This document shows positions 8,339 to 17,782 of a stretch of DNA of 64,000 nucleotides, piece by piece. Position numbers and translations under genes: made by a program. The number at the start of each line of letters is the position of its first letter. The first letter of the stretch is position 1. Below the pieces are notes generated by a model that was not told the origin of the DNA, made no database searches, and saw nothing but the letters and a program-made list of their open reading frames with translations. The stretch covers positions 744,001 through 808,000 of the forward strand of contig NZ_JAUSST010000003.1 in the NCBI RefSeq assembly GCF_030812415.1, written 5' to 3'. The stretch comes from Paenibacillus harenae (lineage in GTDB: Bacteria > Bacillota > Bacilli > Paenibacillales > Paenibacillaceae).

Positions 8339-9658
8339 TTACATATTTATGAAGATTGTTTTAAGCGTATCGCGATAGACAACTTGGAAGCCAAGCCCTT
8401 CGGTCAATGCCGCAAGCGGCACGTACGTCTTGCCCGCGCCGTTCTTCTTATAAATGAAAGCGGGATCGGCATTAAGTTTAAGCGTCTTTCCGTTCACCTT
8501 GATCGTCGTCGCGCCTATCTGGATATCAACCGTGCGATCCTGGAGCTTGATCGTTGCGATCTGACCCTTGGCGTTCCAGTCGAGCTTAGCGCCGAAGCCG
8601 TCGATTATATCGCGAAGCGCAACGTAGGTTCTGCCTTTCATCAGCAACGGTTCATTCGTTGTCGAGAGCTCCGTTCCCTTCACGATGATCGATAGAGGCA
8701 TGCCGGCTGCCCTTGGCTTCACTGTCCGGTAGTCGCCCCAGGTTGCATTGGTGAACGCTTTAGCGATGACGGTGTAGCCTAATCGGTTCGGGTGAATATC
8801 CCCTTTGGCAATATAGGTTAGTCCAAGCTCGTTACCCATGAATCCGTCCGCTATGCCGGCAATCTTGATTTTCAATCCTTCATTGCCTAGAAGCTCGGCC
8901 GAATCGGCCAGAATCTCCTGAATCTGCTGAGCGCCTTCAAGAAGAAGCTGACGAAGTTCTTCATCCGGGAACGGGTAAATCGTCGTATTTCCGATCTTGT
9001 ATGGAGAAGGAACAGGCAAATATTGATCGGCGATGACGATTTCCGCGCCAGGGTTCAGCTTATGAATCAGGCGGAGCGTCGCAAGCAGGTCCGTCTTATA
9101 ATTTTCCAGCACGGTCTTAAGCTCTGCAGCCGCTTCGGTCTTGCCGTCTTGTCTAACCACTGTCAGAAAGTCGTTGCCGCCGATCGTCATAACGATGAGG
9201 TCGGCCTGCGCAAGAGATTCTCGGAGCTGCTTCGTTCCGGCGAACAGTTGGTCCGCCCTGGGATCGGGCAAGCCCTCCTGAACGTCGCTTGCCTCGACCG
9301 CATCCGATCCGTCTGCCGCCGCCTCAAGCCAGCGCTTCAATCCGTTCGTCTTCAGTCCGATGACGCCGTAATTGGCGATTTCCGTACGGTTGCCATGGAA
9401 TAACGATTGTTCATACACTTGCTCGACGAAGCCGTAGGGAACGGATTTCTCCGTGAAGCCAAGCTCGTAGCCTGCGGTTACGGAGTCGCCTATGGCAACG
9501 ATCCGATAGGCGTCGACCGAAGCGGACGAGCTCTCTTCCACCGCATATGCGGGTACTGCCGAGCCTGGCAGAGATGGTGAAGCCATGACGGAAAGCATGA
9601 TTGCCGCAAGCAGCGCGAGCTTCGTTCCGCGCACCCGATTCCTTAATTTGCTATACAA
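8339..9658 (-). CDS. Secreted SGNH/GDSL lipase with copper-amine-oxidase-like stalk domain
   Basis: A protein of about 439 residues. An N-terminal signal peptide (RVRGTKLALLAAIMLSVMAS, probable cleavage after AYA) is followed by a GDSL esterase domain with block I AIGDSVTAGYE, IGGNDFL, and the Asp/His pair in DIHPNRLGY. The last 130 residues are a copper-amine-oxidase N-domain-like module (MPLSIIVKGTELS to the end), common in Paenibacillus exported proteins and thought to bind the wall or cell surface. The TTG at 9656-9658 has AAAGGA about nine bases upstream, whereas the GTG three codons earlier lies almost on that site. It would hydrolyse esters outside the cell; the substrate is unknown. 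Confidence 0.88.
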   Translation of the reverse strand: MYSKLRNRVRGTKLALLAAIMLSVMASPSLPGSAVPAYAVEESSSASVDAYRIVAIGDSVTAGYELGFTEKSVPYGFVEQVYEQSLFHGNRTEIANYGVIGLKTNGLKRWLEAAADGSDAVEASDVQEGLPDPRADQLFAGTKQLRESLAQADLIVMTIGGNDFLTVVRQDGKTEAAAELKTVLENYKTDLLATLRLIHKLNPGAEIVIADQYLPVPSPYKIGNTTIYPFPDEELRQLLLEGAQQIQEILADSAELLGNEGLKIKIAGIADGFMGNELGLTYIAKGDIHPNRLGYTVIAKAFTNATWGDYRTVKPRAAGMPLSIIVKGTELSTTNEPLLMKGRTYVALRDIIDGFGAKLDWNAKGQIATIKLQDRTVDIQIGATTIKVNGKTLKLNADPAFIYKKNGAGKTYVPLAALTEGLGFQVVYRDTLKTIFINM

Positions 9659-9762
9659 AAATTCCACGTCCTTTTGCTAATATGATATGGAGAAGGTTGT
9701 CCGAAACGAGACAACTCCCCCTGGTGGTAAACAACTCTTATCACATTCATAAAAATATTAAA

Positions 9763-9791
9763 TTGATTCCGTTTTGGCCTAATGTTAAAAT
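9763..9791 (+). promoter_or_regulatory. Possible promoter ahead of the gltB leader
   Basis: TTGATT (9763-9768), 17 bp, TAAAAT (9786-9791). If used it would give a leader of about 350 nt before gltB. The 488-bp gap 9659-10146 is otherwise AT-rich, with a short ORF and an inverted repeat listed separately. Confidence 0.35.
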
Positions 9792-9904
9792 AATATAATA
9801 ATCGCGTAATGGCGGTATACGGCCCGGGATATGGTCAACATTAAACGGAAGCGCCAGGATAAGAGTCGCAAAGCCGTTTGACAAGAGTGGAAAGGAGCAA
9901 GCCG

Positions 9905-10129
9905 ATGTGCTTCGCTGACTACCATTCTATGATAAAACAAGCCAAAAATGAAGCCAACCGCGTCTTCATCCGTGCTTTTTTTCAAAATATAAGAATTTAT
10001 AAGTTTTACCTTATAACATGCTTATATTTCTCCGGAATGAAACGCGCCGTGCAGCCAGTGGACTGCGTCAGCCGTTTCACCTTGTCATTGCAAGAAAGAC
10101 ACGAACATGCTTACCCAAAAATCTTCTGA
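9905..10129 (+). CDS. Possible small ORF in the gltB leader
   Basis: A 74-codon frame beginning at an ATG with a near-perfect ribosome site (AAAGGAG at 9891-9897, seven bases away) and ending 17 bases before gltB. The start is convincing, but the translated sequence ([20 protein letters not shown] and on) matches nothing I recognise and its later part looks random. It might be a leader peptide or a gene remnant. A 7-bp inverted repeat lies inside it. Confidence 0.25.
   Translation: MCFADYHSMIKQAKNEANRVFIRAFFQNIRIYKFYLITCLYFSGMKRAVQPVDCVSRFTLSLQERHEHAYPKIF
9997..10016. promoter_or_regulatory. Inverted repeat upstream of gltB
   Basis: TTATAAG (9997-10003) and CTTATAA (10010-10016) form a perfect 7-bp dyad with a 6-bp spacer, about 130 bp before the gltB start. 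It does not match the GltC or TnrA consensus. It could be an operator or a weak leader hairpin. Confidence 0.35.
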
Positions 10130-10146
10130 TAGAGAGGTTGCGCACA

Positions 10147-13100
10147 ATGAAAGAACGTATTTTGGGATTGCCGCCTAAGCAGGGACTTTATGATCCGCAA
10201 TTTGAGAAAGATGCCTGCGGCATGGGCTTTGTGGCCAACATCAAGGGGAAAAAATCGCATAAAATCATTCGTCAGGCGCTAACGCTGCTCGAGAACATGG
10301 AGCATCGCGGCGGACAAGGCAGCGAGCCGAACACGGGTGACGGAGCAGGCATCCTGCTTCAAATTCCACACGCTTTCTTCTCGAATGAGATGAAGAAGCA
10401 AGAGATCGAGCTTCCAAAGGAAGGCCAATACGCGGTAGGCATGATCTTCATGCCGCAGAACGAAGCTGCCCGCGAAGCGATCGAGCGCGAGCTCGAATCG
10501 ATCGTAGCCGAGGAAGGCCAGCCGCTTATCGGATGGCGTACCGTCCCTACGAACGACTCGAAACTTGGCAAATCGGCGCTTGCCGTTAAGCCGTTCGTTC
10601 GTCAAATCTTTATCGGCAAGAGCGAGGATCTGCAAGGCAAGGATGATCTTGCATTCGAGCGCAAGCTGTATGTGATCCGCAAACGCGCGGAGCTTGCCAT
10701 TCGTTTTGCCGGCAAGGAAGGCGGAAACATGTTCTACTTCTCCAGCCTTTCGTCCAAAAAAATCGTATACAAAGGAATGCTTACGACGGAGCAGGTTCGT
10801 TCGTTCTATATGGAGCTTAACGATGAGTCGGTCGTTACCGCAATGGCGCTCGTTCACTCCCGTTTCAGCACGAACACGTTCCCAAGCTGGGAGCGCGCGC
10901 ATCCATTCCATTACTTAATTCATAACGGCGAGATCAACACGCTTCGCGGCAACGTCAACTGGATGCATGCGCGCCAGACGCTGTTCGCTACCGAATTGTT
11001 CGGCGACGATCTGGAGAAGATCAAACCGATCATTAACCCGGACGGCTCGGATACGGCGATGTTCGATAACACGCTGGAATTCCTGCATTTGTCGGGACGC
11101 TCGCTTCCTCACGTTGCGATGATGATGGTACCGGAACCATGGTCCAACCATGAGGGCATGAGCGATGATCGCAAAGCGTTCTACGAATACCACAGCACGC
11201 TTATGGAGCCGTGGGACGGACCAGCCGCTATGGGCTTCACGGACGGCGTTCAGATCGGCGCCGTGCTTGACCGCAACGGCCTTCGTCCGGCTCGCTACTA
11301 TGTTACGAAGGATGACCATATTATTCTGGGTTCCGAGGCGGGTACGGTTGAAATCCCTGCAGAGGACATTTTGTACAAAGACCGTCTGCGTCCGGGACGC
11401 ATGCTGCTTATCGACACAAAGGAAGGCCGCATCGTTTCCGACGAGGAAGTGAAGGCTCAGATCGCTGCCGAGCATCCATACCGCGACTGGCTGAGCGAGC
11501 ATCTCGTTGACCTGGAAGATCTGCCTGACGCACCGGAATTGCCGGAGCCGGATCACGCAACGGTGCAGACGCGACAGCAGGCGTTCGGCTATACGTTCGA
11601 AGACGTGCGCAAAGTGCTTGAGCCGATGGCCGGAAGCGGCATGGAGCCAATCGCTTCGATGGGTTACGACGCTCCGCTTGCGGTGCTGTCGGAACGTCCG
11701 CAGCGTCTGTACAACTACTTCAAGCAATTGTTCGCGCAAGTAACGAACCCGCCGATCGACGCGATCCGCGAGGAGATCATTACGGCAACGGGTACAACGA
11801 TCGGACCTGAGCGCAACTTGCTTAACCCGGAGCCCGAGAGCTGCCGTCACATCAAGCTGGATACGCCGATTCTGTCCAATGAGCAGTTCGCGAAGCTCCG
11901 CCATGTGCGCCGTCCTGGTTTCAAATCGATTACGCTGCCGATCTTCTTCCCTGCGAACGAAGGCGAAGCGGGTCTCCGCGCGGCGCTTAAGCAAATGTGC
12001 GAAGCGGCTGACCGCGTTATCGACAAAGGCCATAATATGCTTATTCTATCCGACCGCGGCGTTGACAAGGAAAATGCAGCGATTCCGGCATTGCTTGCCG
12101 TATCGGCTCTGCATCACCACTTGATCCGCCAAGGCACGCGTACGAAGGTTGCATTGCTGCTTGAATCCGGCGAGCCGCGCGAAGTTCATCACTTTGCTTT
12201 GCTGCTTGGTTACGGCGTAAACGCAGTAAATCCGTACCTGGCCTTCGAAACGCTAGACGATATGATCCGCCAAGGCTTGCTGCGCGGCGTATCGCATGAG
12301 AAAGCCGTTAAGAACTTCATTAAAGCAGCGACTAAGGGCGTTGTGAAAATATTGTCCAAAATGGGTATTTCGACGATTCAATCGTACCGCGGCGCTCAGA
12401 TCTTCGAAGCGCTCGGTCTGAAAGAGGACGTTATCAATGAATACTTCACATGGACGCCGTCGCGTATCGGCGGCATCGGTCTCGATGTCATTGCCGAAGA
12501 GACGCTTAAGCACCATAACCGTGCTTACGCTGTGCAAGAAGGCGCCGAGAGAGAGCTTGACTCCGGCGGCGACTACCAATGGCGCAAGGATGGAGAAGAC
12601 CACTTGTTCAGCCCGCAGACGATCCACACGCTGCAAATGGCATCGCGTGCGAACGACTATAAGCTGTACAAGAAGTTCTCCGCGCTCATCCAAGGCGAAG
12701 ACAAGAAGCATCTAACGCTTCGTTCGCTGCTTCAATTCAAGGGCGGCCGCCAAGCGGTTGCGCTCGATGAAGTCGAATCGGTCGAATCGATCGTGAAACG
12801 GTTCAAGACGGGCGCTATGTCGTTCGGCTCGATCAGCAAGGAAGCGCATGAAAGCCTCGCGATCGCGATGAACCGTCTCGGCGGCAAGTCGAATACGGGC
12901 GAGGGCGGCGAAGATCCGGCGCGCTTCATTCCGGACGCGAACGGCGATTCCCGCCGCAGCGCGATCAAGCAAGTCGCATCGGGACGTTTCGGCGTAACGA
13001 GCAACTACTTGGTGAACGCCGATGAGATTCAAATCAAGATGGCCCAAGGCGCCAAGCCGGGTGAAGGCGGACAATTGCCAGGCCTTAAAGTATATCCATG

Positions 13101-14757
13101 GGTTGCCGAGGTTCGCGGCTCCACGCCTGGCGTAGGTCTTATCTCGCCTCCTCCGCATCACGATATTTATTCGATCGAGGATTTGGCTGAGCTGATCCAC
13201 GATCTGAAGAACGCTAACCCGCGCGCTCGCATTAACGTGAAGCTCGTATCCGAGGTTGGCGTAGGCACTATCGCTGCCGGCGTTGCCAAAGGTCGCGCCG
13301 ACGTCATCATGGTCAGCGGCTATGACGGCGGTACGGGCGCATCGCCAATGGGTTCGATCCGCCACGCGGGTCTGCCGTGGGAGCTTGGTCTTGCGGAGAC
13401 GCATCAGACGCTCATGCTCAACAACCTGCGCGACCGCGTAACGGTTGAGACGGACGGCAAAATGATGACGGGCCGCGACGTAGCGATCGCCGTATTGCTC
13501 GGCGCTGAAGAATACGGCTTCTCTACTGCTCCGCTTATCGTTCTCGGATGCGTCATGATGCGCGTATGTCAGCTCGATACTTGCCCGGTCGGCGTAGCGA
13601 CGCAAAATCCCGAGCTTCGCAAGAAGTTCATGGGCGATCCTAGCCATGTCGTTAACTACTTGCGCTTCATCGCCGAAGAGCTACGCGAGATTATGGCTGA
13701 GCTTGGCTTCCGCACTATCCAAGAGATGGTTGGACGCGTCGAGCTACTGGAAACGAAGGAGCTCCTTGACCACTACAAAGCGAAGGGCATCGACCTCTCC
13801 GGCATGCTGTATCAGCCTGAGATTCCGAAGGATGCAGCCCGTTACTGCGTACAAGAGCAGAACCACGGCCTTGAGCTTTCGCTTGATATGCAGAAACTTG
13901 TGCCTGGCGCACAAGCGGCTCTGGAGAGCGGTGAGCGCGTAAGCGGAACGTTCCCGATTCTGAACACGAATCGCGTAGTCGGAACGATTCTGGGCAGCGA
14001 GGTTACTCGCCGTTACGGCGCGAAAGGCTTGCCGGAAGATACAATCTCGTACCACTTCGTAGGCACGGCCGGCCAAAGCTTCGGCGCATTCTTGCCGAAG
14101 GGCATTACGCTCTCGATCGAAGGCGACTCCAATGACTATGTCGGCAAAGGACTTTCCGGCGGCAAGGTCATCGTCGCTCCATCGCCGAAGGCTACCTTCG
14201 TAGCCGAAGAGAACGTCATTATCGGCAACACGGCGCTGTACGGCGCTACTGACGGCCAGGCGTACATCCGCGGTATCGCTGGCGAGCGCTTCGCGGTTCG
14301 TAACTCCGGCGTTAGCGTCGTCGTCGAAGGCGTTGGCGATCACGGCTGCGAGTATATGACAGGCGGTCGCGTCGTTATTCTTGGCGGAACGGGACGGAAC
14401 TTCGCAGCTGGTATGTCGGGCGGCGTCGCTTACATCTACGATGCGAACGGCGACTTCTACAACCACTGCAACATTGAGATGGTGCTGCTTGAGCGTCTGG
14501 AAGAGGAAGCGGACATTGCCGAGCTTCGCGGAATGATCGAGAAGCATGTCCAGTATACGGACAGTGCTATCGGTACGCGCGTTCTGAACGATTGGGACGT
14601 TTCGCTTACTAAGTTCGTGAAGGTTATTCCGAAGGACTACAAACGCATGCTGGAGCAGATCCGCAAAGCCGAAGACACGGGCTTGCAAGGTGAAGCAGCA
14701 TTGCTCGCCGCATTCGAAGCGAATAAGAAAGAACTCGCTCGCACGGGCGGCAAATAA
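10147..14757 (+). CDS. gltB: Glutamate synthase large subunit
   Basis: A 1536-residue GOGAT large subunit that converts glutamine and 2-oxoglutarate to two glutamates. The N-terminal type-II glutaminase begins after a 23-residue propeptide at Cys24 (KDACGMGF), the nucleophile freed on maturation. A central domain, an FMN-binding synthase domain (about 800-1200) with a [3Fe-4S] motif at Cys1135, Cys1141 and Cys1146, and a C-terminal GXGXG beta-helix follow. The ATG at 10147 is chosen because family homology starts there; upstream in-frame codons read as leader sequence. No gltD lies next to it, so the small subunit must be elsewhere or the enzyme uses ferredoxin. A terminator follows. Confidence 0.95.
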   Translation: MKERILGLPPKQGLYDPQFEKDACGMGFVANIKGKKSHKIIRQALTLLENMEHRGGQGSEPNTGDGAGILLQIPHAFFSNEMKKQEIELPKEGQYAVGMIFMPQNEAAREAIERELESIVAEEGQPLIGWRTVPTNDSKLGKSALAVKPFVRQIFIGKSEDLQGKDDLAFERKLYVIRKRAELAIRFAGKEGGNMFYFSSLSSKKIVYKGMLTTEQVRSFYMELNDESVVTAMALVHSRFSTNTFPSWERAHPFHYLIHNGEINTLRGNVNWMHARQTLFATELFGDDLEKIKPIINPDGSDTAMFDNTLEFLHLSGRSLPHVAMMMVPEPWSNHEGMSDDRKAFYEYHSTLMEPWDGPAAMGFTDGVQIGAVLDRNGLRPARYYVTKDDHIILGSEAGTVEIPAEDILYKDRLRPGRMLLIDTKEGRIVSDEEVKAQIAAEHPYRDWLSEHLVDLEDLPDAPELPEPDHATVQTRQQAFGYTFEDVRKVLEPMAGSGMEPIASMGYDAPLAVLSERPQRLYNYFKQLFAQVTNPPIDAIREEIITATGTTIGPERNLLNPEPESCRHIKLDTPILSNEQFAKLRHVRRPGFKSITLPIFFPANEGEAGLRAALKQMCEAADRVIDKGHNMLILSDRGVDKENAAIPALLAVSALHHHLIRQGTRTKVALLLESGEPREVHHFALLLGYGVNAVNPYLAFETLDDMIRQGLLRGVSHEKAVKNFIKAATKGVVKILSKMGISTIQSYRGAQIFEALGLKEDVINEYFTWTPSRIGGIGLDVIAEETLKHHNRAYAVQEGAERELDSGGDYQWRKDGEDHLFSPQTIHTLQMASRANDYKLYKKFSALIQGEDKKHLTLRSLLQFKGGRQAVALDEVESVESIVKRFKTGAMSFGSISKEAHESLAIAMNRLGGKSNTGEGGEDPARFIPDANGDSRRSAIKQVASGRFGVTSNYLVNADEIQIKMAQGAKPGEGGQLPGLKVYPWVAEVRGSTPGVGLISPPPHHDIYSIEDLAELIHDLKNANPRARINVKLVSEVGVGTIAAGVAKGRADVIMVSGYDGGTGASPMGSIRHAGLPWELGLAETHQTLMLNNLRDRVTVETDGKMMTGRDVAIAVLLGAEEYGFSTAPLIVLGCVMMRVCQLDTCPVGVATQNPELRKKFMGDPSHVVNYLRFIAEELREIMAELGFRTIQEMVGRVELLETKELLDHYKAKGIDLSGMLYQPEIPKDAARYCVQEQNHGLELSLDMQKLVPGAQAALESGERVSGTFPILNTNRVVGTILGSEVTRRYGAKGLPEDTISYHFVGTAGQSFGAFLPKGITLSIEGDSNDYVGKGLSGGKVIVAPSPKATFVAEENVIIGNTALYGATDGQAYIRGIAGERFAVRNSGVSVVVEGVGDHGCEYMTGGRVVILGGTGRNFAAGMSGGVAYIYDANGDFYNHCNIEMVLLERLEEEADIAELRGMIEKHVQYTDSAIGTRVLNDWDVSLTKFVKVIPKDYKRMLEQIRKAEDTGLQGEAALLAAFEANKKELARTGGK

Positions 14758-14768
14758 ATCGCATAGGC

Positions 14769-14825
14769 AAAGGGACTGCGCTAAGAAGCTGAATCAGCTT
14801 TTTGGCGGCAGTCCCTTTTTTTCAT
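14769..14825 (+). terminator. gltB terminator with nested hairpin
   Basis: AAAGGGACTGC (14769-14779) pairs with GCAGTCCCTTT (14808-14818), with an inner AAGCTGA/TCAGCTT hairpin and a T run. Confidence 0.85.
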
Positions 14826-14966
14826 ACCATACGTTATGATTTTTCGACAAAATGCACCCAAAATAGAAAAAAGCCGCAACCATTAAACGACAGTCTCTAT
14901 CGGCGGACTGGTTTATAATGGATTTATTGCAGCTTATAGGTCTATTAAGAGGTATGGGAGACGATT

Positions 14967-15107
14967 GTGCCAGTGAGTGACCGAAAGAATCAAGCCGATG
15001 AAGATAAGGAAAAAGCACAGTCCGTTGTGCTGCTGGATGTTTCGACGATATTAGCGGAGATGGGCATTCAAGACGAGAATTGGGGCGAGGAGCACTTAGA
15101 ATCTTGA
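14967..15107 (+). CDS. Small acidic protein of 46 residues
   Basis: GTG at 14967 preceded at six bases by GGGAG; stop TGA at 15105-15107. The product is acidic at both ends with a hydrophobic middle (SVVLLDVSTILAEMGI). An upstream TATAAT (about 14912) could drive it. Its last 12 bp overlap the convergent XRE regulator. I do not recognise the family; the good ribosome site and sensible composition make it a likely real small gene. Confidence 0.5.
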   Translation: MPVSDRKNQADEDKEKAQSVVLLDVSTILAEMGIQDENWGEEHLES

Positions 15108-15464
15108 ACGTCTCGCTCTGATGAAGGTAATGAAATGCTTCGTCTCTTCGGGCGTTAGCAGCCTACCGTCAAGCGCGAGGCTGTACTTGCTTAGCAACTG
15201 CTCGTCCGCCAGATCGAGCCGATCGACGAAGCCGCGAACCTCTTCCGATAGAACCTGCTTGGGAATTAAAGTCCGTCCAACCAGATAATCGATTGTGACC
15301 TCATACAAGTCTGCGAATTTAGCCAACAATTCGTTGCTGACTTCCCTCCGATTTTTCTCGTAATGCGATAATGAGGCGCGAGAGATACCGAGCTTAGCTG
15401 CGGTCAATTCCTGTGTCCAGCTCCGCATAATTCTCGATTGAGCGATTCGGTCGCCGATATTCAT
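15096..15464 (-). CDS. XRE-family transcriptional regulator
   Basis: A 122-residue DNA-binding protein. The Cro/C1-type helix-turn-helix spans residues about 3-65 (TQELTAAKLGISRASLSHYE is the HTH core, followed by NRREVSNELLAKFADLYEVT and IDYLVGRT). The C-terminal 55 residues are a short helical part probably used for dimerisation. GGGGGAAGGA precedes the ATG. It is divergent from the PilZ operon, and a perfect 10-bp inverted repeat lies in the shared intergenic region, suggesting autoregulation and perhaps control of the PilZ gene. Confidence 0.85.
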   Translation of the reverse strand: MNIGDRIAQSRIMRSWTQELTAAKLGISRASLSHYEKNRREVSNELLAKFADLYEVTIDYLVGRTLIPKQVLSEEVRGFVDRLDLADEQLLSKYSLALDGRLLTPEETKHFITFIRARRSRF

Positions 15465-15500
15465 TGATCCTTCCCCCTATGTCCGATGATCCGCCACCTA

Positions 15501-15526
15501 CTTTCATCTTAATACGAAGATGAAAG
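15501..15526. promoter_or_regulatory. Perfect 10-bp inverted repeat, candidate operator
   Basis: CTTTCATCTT (15501-15510) and AAGATGAAAG (15517-15526) are exact inverse copies separated by 6 bp, midway between the XRE regulator and the divergent PilZ gene. This is the usual place for a self-controlled operator. Confidence 0.6.
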
Positions 15527-15587
15527 ATTTGCATGCTTTTCTATTGAAAATGACGAAAAACATTTCATAGAATAGGAGGAATGCAAC

Positions 15588-16061
15588 ATGTCGCTGCAAG
15601 TCAAAGATTATTCCAGGGCGCATATCCGCTTGCGTTTCCAAGAAGGCGTAGAAGCAGAGCTTCGACTGATGGACAAGCGTGGGCAGCTGCTGTCGCGCGG
15701 AGTGAACACGGTAATGCTAATGAATCTGAGTCATGAAGGTTTATGCTTCGCCAGCAGCGTTCAGCTTCCGGTTCAGGACAATTACATGGTCGATATTCGA
15801 ATGACGATTAACCAGATTCCCATCGTGCTGCGAGGTACGATCAGGTGGAACAAGAAGCATGAGGATGGCTATTTTCACGGCGCGTCCTTCCAATCCTCCG
15901 GCTTGCTGCGATCCCTGCTCGTCAGAGTCATGAATCAGGAATTGCTCGCGCAGCAGCCTCAGCAGTTGAAAATTCATCAATCCTATCAGAGATTAGTTCA
16001 TTATAGCAATTGGAAACGACTACTTGGGCAACCCGCGCTGGCAGGGGGGCGCGGCCATTGA
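15588..16061 (+). CDS. PilZ-domain protein, probable c-di-GMP receptor
   Basis: A 157-residue single-domain protein. The c-di-GMP binding signature is complete: the Arg pair in YSRAHIRLRF (RxxxR) near the N-terminus and NLSHEG (N/DxSxxG) near residue 48, followed by the beta-barrel ending with GYFHGASF. An AGGAGG site stands before the ATG. The stop codon TGA (16059-16061) overlaps the TTG start of the next gene, so the two are translationally coupled. It would sense c-di-GMP in the cytoplasm; the effect on its neighbours is inferred, not known. Confidence 0.88.
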   Translation: MSLQVKDYSRAHIRLRFQEGVEAELRLMDKRGQLLSRGVNTVMLMNLSHEGLCFASSVQLPVQDNYMVDIRMTINQIPIVLRGTIRWNKKHEDGYFHGASFQSSGLLRSLLVRVMNQELLAQQPQQLKIHQSYQRLVHYSNWKRLLGQPALAGGRGH

Positions 16062-16810
16062 AAATAATTTGTTTAGCTGGCGGACCGGGCAAGCGGCTAT
16101 GGCCGCTGTCGGGCAGCACTAGGGCGAAGCAATATCTATCCGTGCTGATTGGGCCTGACGGCGAACTGGAGTCCATGGTGCAGCGCCTATGGCGTCAGCT
16201 TGGCGATGCCGGCCTGCAGGAACATACACGATTCGCAACGAGTATGGAGCAAATGGAACATATGAAGCGTCAGACTGGAGAGAGGACGCCGCTCATTTTG
16301 GAGCCGGAGCAACGCGGGACATTTCCCGCTATTGCGCTGGCTGCTTCGTATCTATACTCCATCGCAGGCGTCTCGCTAAACGAGACAGTCATAATCATGC
16401 CGGTTGACGCATATGTTGAAAGTGATTTTTACGATTGGATTCAGCAGCTTCCAAATCGGCTTCGCGAGAGCGGTTCGCAGCTTATGCTGATTGAAACGGC
16501 ACCCAAATCTGAGATGGAGCATAGATCGCCTTCGAACAACGGGATATTCGCATTTTCTCTCGACTATATGATTTCGAAGCTGATCGCGCTTCGCCTTCCT
16601 ATTCATTACGATGAGCTGTATAAGCAATATTCGAAGCTATCAAAATCCAGCTTCGAGACGGAAGTTGTCGAGCGTGAGACATCGAGTTCGGTGATCTCCT
16701 ACAGCGGCGTATGGAGAAATCTAGGATCATGGACGACGATGTCGGAGGAAATCACTTTTCGTATGGGCTGTACATGGGACGAGGTCATGAATGAATCGAA
16801 CTTGGTGTAG
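16058..16810 (+). CDS. Mannose-1-phosphate guanylyltransferase-like nucleotidyltransferase (short form)
   Basis: A 250-residue GT-A nucleotidyltransferase. The N-terminal signature LAGGPGKRLWPLSGSTRAKQ follows the ManC pattern, but the usual PKQ is AKQ. MPVDAYVESDF is the metal-site region and GSWTTMSEE matches the late ManC motif GSW. The domain that follows in ManC is absent, so the protein is about 100 residues shorter than the full-length ManC at 28145-29218. The TTG at 16058 has AGGGGGG upstream and overlaps the PilZ stop. It may make an NDP-sugar for a c-di-GMP-linked polysaccharide, or may have a changed activity. Confidence 0.72.
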   Translation: MKIICLAGGPGKRLWPLSGSTRAKQYLSVLIGPDGELESMVQRLWRQLGDAGLQEHTRFATSMEQMEHMKRQTGERTPLILEPEQRGTFPAIALAASYLYSIAGVSLNETVIIMPVDAYVESDFYDWIQQLPNRLRESGSQLMLIETAPKSEMEHRSPSNNGIFAFSLDYMISKLIALRLPIHYDELYKQYSKLSKSSFETEVVERETSSSVISYSGVWRNLGSWTTMSEEITFRMGCTWDEVMNESNLV

Positions 16811-16821
16811 GAGTAGAACGT

Positions 16822-17292
16822 ATGAAGGTCGTGGAAGAGCGCTTGGGACTGCCTGCAATTATAGCGGCTATCGTTGAACGTCAGGGTGAGATCGATGTGA
16901 CTTGTTATGGTGATGCCATGTTCCCGCTGCTGCGCGAAGGCAATATATCAACGTTCACCAGAGTGAAGGAGAAAGAGCTTCAGCCAGGCGATGTCTGCTT
17001 ATATGCAAGCGCGGAAGGCGAACTGCTCATCGAACGAATAGTCGATGTGGAGAAAACGAACCATGTATCGCGATATATTTTCCGAAGCGATACGGGTGGA
17101 ATCAGGAGAACGCCAATCGGCTTCGCTAGTATTATTGGCAGGCTGTATGCCGTCCATCGCGATGGAAGAGCGGTATTTGCGCATGGCTGGCAGGCAAGGC
17201 TGTTGGAATCGGCTGCGCTGCAGCTGCCCTTGTGGCCAAAGTTGGCAAAATTCGCTGCGAATAGACGTTATCGACGAAATGAGGTTATCTGA
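16822..17292 (+). CDS. S24/S26 signal-peptidase-like protein lacking catalytic residues
   Basis: A 156-residue protein with the fold signature of S26/S24 peptidases: CYGDAMFPLLREG aligns with the G-x-S-M-x-P motif, then LQPGDVCLY and LLIERIV. The nucleophilic Ser is replaced by Ala32, and the Lys (or His) general base position is Glu71, so proteolysis looks impossible. No transmembrane anchor is evident. GGAG is eight bases before the ATG and the gene follows the nucleotidyltransferase by 11 bp, so it is the third gene of the PilZ operon. Function unknown; it could be a binding or chaperone module derived from a peptidase. Confidence 0.65.
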   Translation: MKVVEERLGLPAIIAAIVERQGEIDVTCYGDAMFPLLREGNISTFTRVKEKELQPGDVCLYASAEGELLIERIVDVEKTNHVSRYIFRSDTGGIRRTPIGFASIIGRLYAVHRDGRAVFAHGWQARLLESAALQLPLWPKLAKFAANRRYRRNEVI

Positions 17293-17384
17293 TCGTAAGA
17301 GACTGAGGAAATAGATACATATTGTAACAAAAGGTGAGAGATTGATCCGTTTATCAATATAGACAAGAGGGAGCGATCTATCCA

Positions 17385-17630
17385 ATGAATCGAATAGATG
17401 AGCGTTTTTATTGTGTAACATGTGGAGAACTGGTCCCAAGTCCCGAGGCTAATGTCCAATTTCGAACCGGTTTTTTCAGAATCGTGCATCCGATGTGCTT
17501 CTGCACGGCATGCAGTCGGAAAGAAGAGAAGACGGCCGACACGATAAACGCGAAATTCGATCACTATGACTATAAAATGCTCCTTCGATCGGATGCCAAG
17601 GTTGCAGAGCACTCCGATCATTTGTACTAA
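17385..17630 (+). CDS. Small Cys-rich protein of 81 residues
   Basis: The N-terminal half has two cysteine pairs (CVTC near residue 10 and CFCTAC near 38), a pattern consistent with a small zinc ribbon. The C-terminal half is charged and contains several His. GGGAG lies about 11 bases before the ATG. A strong terminator follows directly. The family is not recognised. Confidence 0.55.
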   Translation: MNRIDERFYCVTCGELVPSPEANVQFRTGFFRIVHPMCFCTACSRKEEKTADTINAKFDHYDYKMLLRSDAKVAEHSDHLY

Positions 17631-17644
17631 GACCAACGATTATG

Positions 17645-17687
17645 AAGCCCTTCACTCTACGTAAAGCTTGTAGAGGAGGGCTTTTTT
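17645..17687 (+). terminator. Rho-independent terminator
   Basis: AAGCCCT (17645-17651) with AGGGCTT (17677-17683), an inner CTCTAC/GTAGAG stem and a T run. Confidence 0.85.
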
Positions 17688-17782
17688 CATTTGCAAACGG
17701 CAGCGGGAACAACTTCCATTCGTTTCCTTCATCGTTTATAATGAGGAAATTGAATAACTGTGTAACAAAGGAGTGTTATAGA

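Noticed and set aside
10915..13647. Long minus-strand reading frames (372 and 311 codons) inside gltB
   Set aside because: They lie wholly under a well-supported gene, have no ribosome sites or family likeness, and arise from its codon bias.
15544..15573. Promoter-like TTGAAA-18-TAGAAT before the PilZ gene
   Set aside because: Its predicted start site would fall at the ribosome-binding site, leaving no usable leader.
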